A stretch of DNA of 64,000 nt from Atrina japonica (taxonomy: Eukaryota; Mollusca; Bivalvia; Pterioida; Pinnidae). The notes under the pieces were generated by a model, which saw nothing but the letters and a program-made list of their open reading frames with translations, ran no database searches and had not been told where the DNA came from. The stretch spans positions 1-64,000 of the forward strand of contig BROG01000442.1 in assembly GCA_030159075.1 (NCBI GenBank). The letters are read 5' to 3'. This document shows, piece after piece, positions 57,201 to 64,000 of the stretch (position 1 is the first letter of the stretch; every line of letters starts with the position of its first letter). A program made the translations under genes and the position numbers.

Positions 57201-58135
57201 CCTACCTGTGAAGCATTATCATATGAATATAGTAGTGAGTAATTACAAAACCAAAACCTGGATGGCCTGATACTGCATTAGGTGCAACACACAAGAGCTA
57301 GGGAAATATTGAAGTGTAAGAACTCTGTTGACTGTGTATAAGGAAAAAGTGGAAGCTTCTGATTAATGTCTATACACCAAACTACACGTTTCTATGTGTA
57401 TCAATAGACTGCACGCGTTTATTGTAACGGATGGATTTAACGAGAGCCGATTCCATCCGCTACAACGACCACATGCAGTCTGATGATACGGATAGAAACA
57501 TTTGTGTGGTTTTGTTTTTATGACATGTCCCTTATTTATCTAAATGTGAACAAATATTTATAATTCATTCCGCTTTTAATGACGCCATAAAATATTTTGG
57601 ATGATATAAATGCTATTTAGAAAAGTAGCTCCGGCGAAATTTCCACATCCAACTATGAGCAATACGACATTACGTATTGCACTCAGTATTGTAATTGTAG
57701 GATTACACATGTAATAAAATCTTTTATAAACTGATCCAACAACCATGATGTGGAATGCGCATACTTGCCTTCTTCCTTGGTTAGATTCCACTGCATTTTA
57801 AATTTTAAAAATGGCTGGCCATTAAAGTTACAGCAAGGTACTATTAACTAAAAGACGTTTCACATAGACAAACACAATCACATTTGTGATTTTAAAGATG
57901 AATTTATGCTTATAGAAGTGTTTGGGTACAGATATAAAAAAAAAAATAAAATAACATGGGAAATCTTTTTAAAATCAACACTACATGCAAAACAAACTTT
58001 TTTTTAAAAATCGGCTCTTTACTATATATATATATATATATTTTTATACACACACAGTGAAACCTCTTTATAATGATTCTTGTTTCATTTGCCACGTTGC
58101 TTTACGTCACAATTTTTGCTCCAGTTTTCCCTATA
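57201..58135. other. Intergenic, only a dispersed repeat
   Basis: It contains the 57568-57680 dispersed repeat (partner of 14646-14752), a short AT run near 58025 and a partial 'cagtgaaacctctttataat' MITE end at 58056. No gene recognised. Confidence 0.5.
57568..57680. repeat. Dispersed repeat, partner of 14646-14752
   Basis: It is an inverted-orientation match to the SORD intron copy, sharing 'gacgccataaaatatt', 'atttagaa.agta.ctc.ggc' and 'caatac.ac'. Class unknown. Confidence 0.55.
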
Positions 58136-58364
58136 CAGTGAAACTTGTATATAAAGACCCTCTCATGGACACAACAAATCCATAGAGAGGTGGTCTTTAT
58201 ATAGAGGTTGTTTTTGTACACAAATGGTACTATTGGGGACAGCAAATACAGTCTTTATATGCAAGTGGTCTTTATATAGAGGTTGTTTTTGTACACAAAT
58301 GGTACTATTGGGGACAGCAAATACAGTCTTTATATGCAGGTGGTTGCTAAAGCAAGTTTTACTG
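58136..58364. mobile_element. TA-flanked MITE (pogo/Tigger-like ends), copy 3
   Basis: It starts CAGTGAAACTTGTATATAAA and ends with the complement of CAGTAAAACTTGCTTTAGCA, with TA on both sides. An internal block of about 80 bases ('tctttatatagaggttgttt ... ggggacagcaaatacag') is duplicated in tandem. Confidence 0.8.
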
Positions 58365-58654
58365 TAATTTCATTTAAGGTTTCCCTCAACATAGCCAAAT
58401 CCCTTTATAATGCTAAATTTGGGCTGAATAAATAGTGGCAGTGTAACGAGGTACTGGATATACATGTATATCCAGTATCACACACACACACTGTATTTAT
58501 AATTAATTAAGAGAGAGACATTGCTCACATACAGTATTTGTTTTTCCTTTATGTCACTTTTGCTGATTGTTCACCTTTTACAATTGCAGATGAAATAAAT
58601 GTTTCATTTAACTTGGATATCTTCTGTGTTTGAGAAGAATTATTTCTATTTTGT

Positions 58655-59270
58655 CCAAGATTGACAATACTGTCTTACATATATACTATGAGTCATATAC
58701 TGTCTTACATATATACTACGAGTCATATACTGTCTTACATATACAATGTATACTATGAGTCATATACTGTCTTACATATACAATGTATAATGAGTCATAC
58801 TGTCTTACATATACAATGTATACTATGAGTCATACTGTCTTACATATACAATGTATAATATGAGTCATACTGTCTTACATATACAAAGTATACTATGAGT
58901 CATACTGTCTTACATGTATAATGTATAATATGAGTCATACTGTCTTACATATATAATGTATAATATGAGTCATACTGTCTTACATATACAATGTATACTA
59001 TGAGTCATACTGTCTTACATATACAATGTATAATATGAGTCATGTACTGTCTTACATATACAAAGTATACTATGAGTCATACTGTCTTACATATATAATG
59101 TATACTATGAGTCATACTGTCTTACATATACAATGTATAATATGAGTCATACTGTCTTACATATACAATGTATACTATGAGTCATACTGTCTTACATATA
59201 CAATGTATAATATGAGTCATGTACTGTCTTACATATACAATGTATAATATGAGTCATGTACTGGCATATA
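58655..59270. repeat. 35-bp minisatellite, about 18 copies
   Basis: The unit is 'catactgtcttacatataca' plus 'atgtataatatgagt'. The 'tatacta/tataata' position alternates and a few copies carry 'catgtactg'. Confidence 0.95.
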
Positions 59271-60387
59271 TATATGTACTGTATTAGTCTAATACTATCT
59301 TTGGGAGTCTACAATTTCCCATTACTTTCTATATAGAAAACAGAAAATGTAAACAAATGTTTTGCCATATGTGTAGTTTGTATAGTAGAGATTCATAAAA
59401 TCACAATTATACTATTTTCCTGATAAATGCACATAAAACCCCGTCCAGTCATGTCAGGAAAAAATATGCGGGGTAACTCGAACATTGAATGTTACAATTT
59501 CCTGGTCTCATTTCCCCTGAAGTTTGGGGAAATAGCCATGTCCATTGTCGGGTGTTTACACAACTTCTGAAGATTATACTGGAATGTATAAACCTAAACT
59601 TTTTGTGTAATGGGTCTGTTCATAATGCATTTCAAACAGAAACTGGTAAAATCGGCACAAAAAAATCACTTAAAATCTAGAATGATAATTTTGAATTTAT
59701 TTAGTGGCAAGAAATTGATATTTTTTAAGATCTACATTAATTTGATTTACTTTCATTTCATATATGTTAGACAGAAGTAGTTGAATTCCCATGGCTATTT
59801 TGTCAAAATAACACACACGTTCGATAATTACACCTGTTTAGTCAAATGACATTAATTTATAAACAGGATAATTATTAGTCCATGTTCCTGATGACTATTT
59901 TGAAGATATAAGGGACTTATATAACCTGGATCGCGTAATACTTCAATGAAATTGAGGTGCCAGAAATATATCGCCAGAGTCTATTTTTTGTCGCCAGTTA
60001 GACTGAAAATTACGATTACGAACATTTAATGCAGACAAAAACAACTACCAATTGCCGAGTCTAGGTGCCCTTACCATTCACTGGAAAAGACCAGCGAGTA
60101 CCCGTCTGTTCCACTAGAAGTAAGGTGTCCTTAGTACTTGGACCCATGATTCAACAGACTTTGTTGCAGACACCGTTTAAAAAAAAGACTGAATTTAGTA
60201 CTTTGATTTTTGAGGAAACAATGTTTTCAAATTGTGGGCCTCAAACTGATCAGAAACAAAAAATGATTAATTTTCGGAATAAAATAAGAATCTTATAATA
60301 AATGATGAAAATTAAATACTTAGCAGCCCGTCAGTCACGTTTATGTTCGACTTCTGGAAAATTGATAAAACCTGGCTGTGTCCTGTG
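59271..60387. other. Intergenic, nothing recognised
   Basis: Only short frames; a 77-codon frame at 60065-60298 has no recognisable similarity. No repeat structure noticed. Confidence 0.45.
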
Positions 60388-60583
60388 TCAATGGTAAGAA
60401 AAGTTAAAGGAGGGACCTGGCTGGTAAGAAAAGTTAATGGAGGGACCTGGCTGTGTCCTGTGTCAATGGTAAGAAAAGTTAATGGAGGGACCTGGCTGTG
60501 TCCTGTGTCAGTGGTAAGAAAAGTTAATGGAGGGACCTGGCTGTGTCCTGTGTCAGTGGTAAGAAAAGTTAATGGAGGGACAA
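60388..60583. repeat. 45-bp minisatellite, about 4.5 copies
   Basis: The unit is 'atggtaagaaaagttaatgg' plus 'agggacctggctgtgtcctgtgtca'. One copy lacks the 'tgtgtcctgtgtca' part. The 45-bp period keeps a frame open; it is not supported as a gene. Confidence 0.93.
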
Positions 60584-61396
60584 TAACAATAGCTCATATG
60601 GCCCTCCAGGCTAGGAGGGCTAATAACATTTAGCAAAAGTACAGAAAATGAGGTACTGGTACAATCTAGTAAAAAGAAAAAATTGACAATATTGTAAAAT
60701 TTCACGGATTGGGCAAATGATGAACAAGAGGTTTTCAAAGTCTTAAAAAATATGTTATTTTGAGAAAATGGCCATTAAAAGTTGTAATTTGTGATTAAAT
60801 ACTTATGGCAAATAAAAAAAAAAGGGATAAAAATGTTTTATTCATGTAATGATTAACAAATTGAAATTTAAATTGTTTTAGGCATAAGGCAATAGATAAG
60901 ATTAAGATATTCAGCTTTTCTAGAAAAATTTCAAATTCACCCTTGTACTTTCACTAATTAGTTCTGATTACTAAATAATTGTAGTATGTCAAGTGACTGC
61001 ATTTGACAGAGTGGGTCATATTTGTACAATAACAAAAACATACATGTAGTAATAGTGAATTAAATTTTAATTCTCAAAAAATGAATGGCAAAACTTGTAA
61101 CAGTATATATAAGGTACAAAATGAAACAAAATGACATGATGTAAGAAATATTTCAGAGCTTCTCTCTGTATAAACACAAAGAAATGAGAATGATTACTGC
61201 AACAAACAGATAAACAAATAACTAATTTTACACTATACAAAACTTGAGCCAACAATTTACAGGAGGGGGCAAAACAAATGCAAAAAAAAAAATATTTTAT
61301 AGGGTTAGTTGTGATGTAAATTAAATACTTTTCTGGCACACAAAAATACACCAAAATTCAAGAGGTGTAAAAACTGAAATACATCATATTGATTAA

Positions 61397-61489
61397 CACT
61401 TTCAACCCTTCAAATGATAATGGACTAATCTAAGGAAAAAGAAAGAGTTTATCTTCTCAATTCCTAGGTCAGGCTAGGGGTGAAAAAGG
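61397..61489. mobile_element. TTAA-flanked 93-bp MITE
   Basis: TTAA at 61393-61396 and 61490-61493. The left end CACTTTCAACCCTTC and right end (complement of CCTTTTTCACCCCTAGCC) are imperfect inverted repeats. Interior 'aatggacta' and 'aaagaaagagtttat' match the 11802 copy. Confidence 0.75.
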
Positions 61490-61586
61490 TTAATGATATA
61501 AATCCAATATCAAGATAACTTGAGAGTGATTTTAAAAGATGCGGGTGGTGGAAACAAAGGGAAACAACTTATCTAAATCAAACTAC

Positions 61587-61950
61587 AGTGGCCTAGGCAA
61601 CTACACTGAAACCGACTACAGTGGCCAAGGCAACTACACTGAAACAGACTACTGTGGCCTAGGCAACTACACTGAAACAGACTACTGTGGCCTAGGCAAC
61701 TACACTGAAACAGACTACAGTGGCCTAGGCAACTACACTGAAACCGACTACAGTGGCCAAGGCAACTACACTGAAACAGATTACTGTGGCCTAGGCAACT
61801 ACACTGAAACCGACTACAGTGGCCAAGGTAACTACACTGAAACAGACTACTGTGGCCTAGGCAACTACACTGAAACAGACTACTGTGGCCTAGGCAACTA
61901 CACTGAAACAGACTACTGTGGCCTAGGCAACTACACTGAAACAGACTATA
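61587..61950. repeat. 33-bp minisatellite, 11 copies, open on both strands
   Basis: The unit is 'ggcctaggcaactacactga' plus 'aacagactactgt'. The plus frame reads NYTETDYCGLG repeated; the minus frame reads FQCSCLGHSSL repeated. No splice, start or homology evidence supports translation. Confidence 0.93.
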
Positions 61951-62735
61951 AATTGCCGGCTTACAAATATATGTAACACATTTAACATCAACAATGGAAA
62001 ACTTGGAAAAATGAATAATGGGCATTAAATTGATAAAGTAAATCTAACAGAGTATTGTGATTTCAAATAAGAAAATGACAAAATGTAACTTGTCTGATTA
62101 CTGTAGTGTACAGAGAGATACTAAATTTTAAAGGCAATTGTCAGAAATATACCTTACATATGTAATAATGATTCCACTACAAAATGTAGCAATATATATA
62201 TTTCTGAATTATGTCAATTTTACCCACATATTATGACTTTTTTCCCAGCTCAGACTGCTGTTTTCTTGTTAATAAAATAAAAAGATAAAAAATACATTTA
62301 AAAACACACAGTCTCTTTTATGCTTGCTTACATACATTCTGTTCAATTTAGTCTTGACCTTCAACTATAAAACACAAGGAGGAATGAGAGCTAACCTATT
62401 CTACACCACTTTACCAAATCTAGGTCACTGACCTCATTTCATGGTTCATTGAATGACAACAATTTATTGCAATATGAAGAATTTCATAACATTGCACAAC
62501 ACTATATTCTTATTGATATTGTTTGCAGGTGTAAAATGACAAACCACCAGTTTGTATCTAGTTCCTACGATCAGATTAACACTGATAAAATGAATGTGAA
62601 ATAAAAATAGAAAAAGACAAAAAAAATAAAAGCACTAAATGAACTGTAGTGATCATGATTCAAAGGTCGTCATCATCCCTTTCAGTGTAAAGGACTTAAA
62701 GGTTTGCACTTTGTTTTTTATTCTGGTTGTCTAAA
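61951..62735. other. Probable 3' UTR region of the minus-strand gene
   Basis: AT-rich. On the minus strand an AATAAA (complement of TTTATT near 62716) lies just after the stop of the exon at 62736. No other feature. Confidence 0.35.
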
Positions 62736-62889
62736 TCACTCTGACACTTCCTCTATTATGACATCATCCTGTTTCTCGCTGTCATCAACATTCTCGTCTG
62801 TAGAACTGATCTCGACTTCCTCAATGACAACGTCAGCAGTGTTTAATGACTGTGAGTCAGTCAGCCCCATGGTAGTAGCATCTTCATAT
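62736..62889 (-). CDS. Probable terminal exon of an unrecognised acidic protein
   Basis: On the minus strand, after an acceptor 'attcatattgcag' (AG at 62891-62890), a frame encodes about 50 residues ending in TGA at 62738-62736. The sequence is strongly acidic (DVVIEEVEISSTDENVDDSE, then DDVIIEEVSE), with no domain that I recognise. Such Asp/Glu/Ser-rich ends are common C-terminal tails. If real, the gene runs toward the right edge and is convergent with IBTK. No upstream exon of it could be identified in 62890-64000. Confidence 0.42.
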
Positions 62890-63113
62890 CTGCAATATGA
62901 ATAGATACATTTATTTAGATATTTCTTTGTCACCATGGCAACAACATAAACTCTAGCCTTCAAGACACCTACAAAATTTTCCACAATTGGATATTTCTTT
63001 AATCAGAATTTTATAAGATTTTAAAACTGTTTCATGTCCTTCTATCCACAATCTCCAAAATGTGTAGATGAAGTGCCACACTTAACTATAACTGTGTTTC
63101 CAACTGTTGTAGA

Positions 63114-63691
63114 CTCACTTGACCAGTGCTCAAACAAAAAACACTTTTCGTAATTTACATCTCAGATAGTGCACTGATTAAAGTAAATAAATTTTGAGGT
63201 TAATACAGACACAAGTTGAGTATTTGAGTATGTTTGAACCATGTTACTTTTCAATATATTTTTGGCAGCTGATCACATGACACCACTGTAATGGCAAAAA
63301 TCAGCATCTGATTGGAACAGTGCTCGAACACCACAAAAAATCAATTATAGATGCAAAATGTTCTTGTATTTCAGTTGATACATGATATTAAAACTTCTTC
63401 CTGTTTTAAGATGCAGTAATATTTATTTTCAGGTACATTAACATGGTTAAAACGGAGACGAGATAAACACAAGTTTTAAACTCAAATTTTCTACAATTTT
63501 TGGTTCGATTTTGGCATGAAGTGTCATCTGCAGCAGTTTAAGTTATTTCATTTGAAATGAAATTCTCCTAACCAGGAGGTAGATAAGTCGTATCATATCC
63601 CATAATTATGTCACCCTTTTGTTGATCATCCTCCTTTGTATAGACGAGGAAATGGTAAATTTGTAAGGTGTTCGAGCACTGGTCAAGTGAG
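63114..63691. mobile_element. 578-bp element with 22-bp terminal inverted repeats
   Basis: The left end CTCACTTGACCAGTGCTCAA and right end (complement of CTCACTTGACCAGTGCTCGA) match almost perfectly. A further internal 'cagtgctcgaacacc' lies at about 63318. No transposase and no clear target duplication, so this is a non-autonomous element of uncertain superfamily. Confidence 0.65.
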
Positions 63692-64000
63692 GCTAAACAA
63701 TTCAGTACAGAGTAAAGCATGAATTAAAAATAAAGTATAATTGTTGTTAATAATATTTGACATAAAAATTGATACTGTAAACATCTTTTGAAAGTTTGCT
63801 TTTGTAACAGCAGTACAAATTGCCGAAAATTAAAAAATGAACTTTTTTCCTTCAGGAGTAGACATACATCATGTTCATTTACTCAATTCATCCAAATATT
63901 ATATGTATCAGGATTCACTTCTCTAGGAAATTCTTATTGTTATTTATTCCCCTCTTTTTCTATAAAATGTTTAATGTTTACCCTTTAAGACATTTTTTTC
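63692..64000. other. Right edge, nothing recognised
   Basis: AT-rich sequence with short frames only. Confidence 0.45.

Noticed and set aside
57576..57791. 71-codon minus frame as a gene
   Set aside because: It overlaps a dispersed repeat shared with 14646-14752, and the shared part is not kept in a common frame.

Overview
This is a eukaryotic, intron-rich, AT-rich genomic window. It very probably comes from a bivalve mollusc. The evidence is two animal-type split genes with consensus splice sites, dense minisatellites in the introns, and many copies of a tRNA-headed SINE that resembles SINEs I know from bivalves. Naming the host is inference; the gene structures are read directly from the sequence.

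Region 1 (1-15.3 kb, + strand) holds a sorbitol dehydrogenase-like gene (SORD). Seven coding exons join in frame to 333 residues ending in a stop at 15271-15273. The first coding exon (about 20 N-terminal residues) is not visible and probably lies left of the window. Its introns hold a 26-bp satellite of about 2 kb, a near-perfect 74-bp-arm hairpin, a composite dispersed repeat, SINEs, TTAA-flanked MITEs and a decayed reverse transcriptase. One intron appears to use a GC-AG donor.

Region 2 (15.3-24.7 kb) is intergenic. It contains TA-flanked MITEs, a Tc1-like transposase fragment, other terminal-inverted-repeat elements and a head-diverged SINE. I see no host gene there.

Region 3 (24.7-55.1 kb, + strand) is the complete coding region of an IBTK (inhibitor of Bruton tyrosine kinase) orthologue. 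Twenty-six exons, including an inferred 23-nt micro-exon, sum to 4065 nt (1354 residues plus stop). That is essentially the length of the vertebrate protein. The domain order is ankyrin repeats, RCC1-like repeats, BTB, BTB, a disordered basic/Ser-rich tail and a conserved C-terminus. The introns carry many independent minisatellites. One of them (35426-35733) is a 12-copy amplification of the exon 10 end together with its splice donor. The last intron contains a structurally complete piggyBac-type transposon (51284-53914) inserted at the TTAA of an older SINE. Its transposase is broken by one extra C.

Region 4 (55.1-64 kb) holds the IBTK 3' flank, several tandem arrays, more MITEs and, on the minus strand, the probable last exon of an unrecognised acidic protein (62736-62889). 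I see no functional link between SORD and IBTK; they are neighbours. The most unusual material is the set of splice-site features and the nested or related TTAA transposons.
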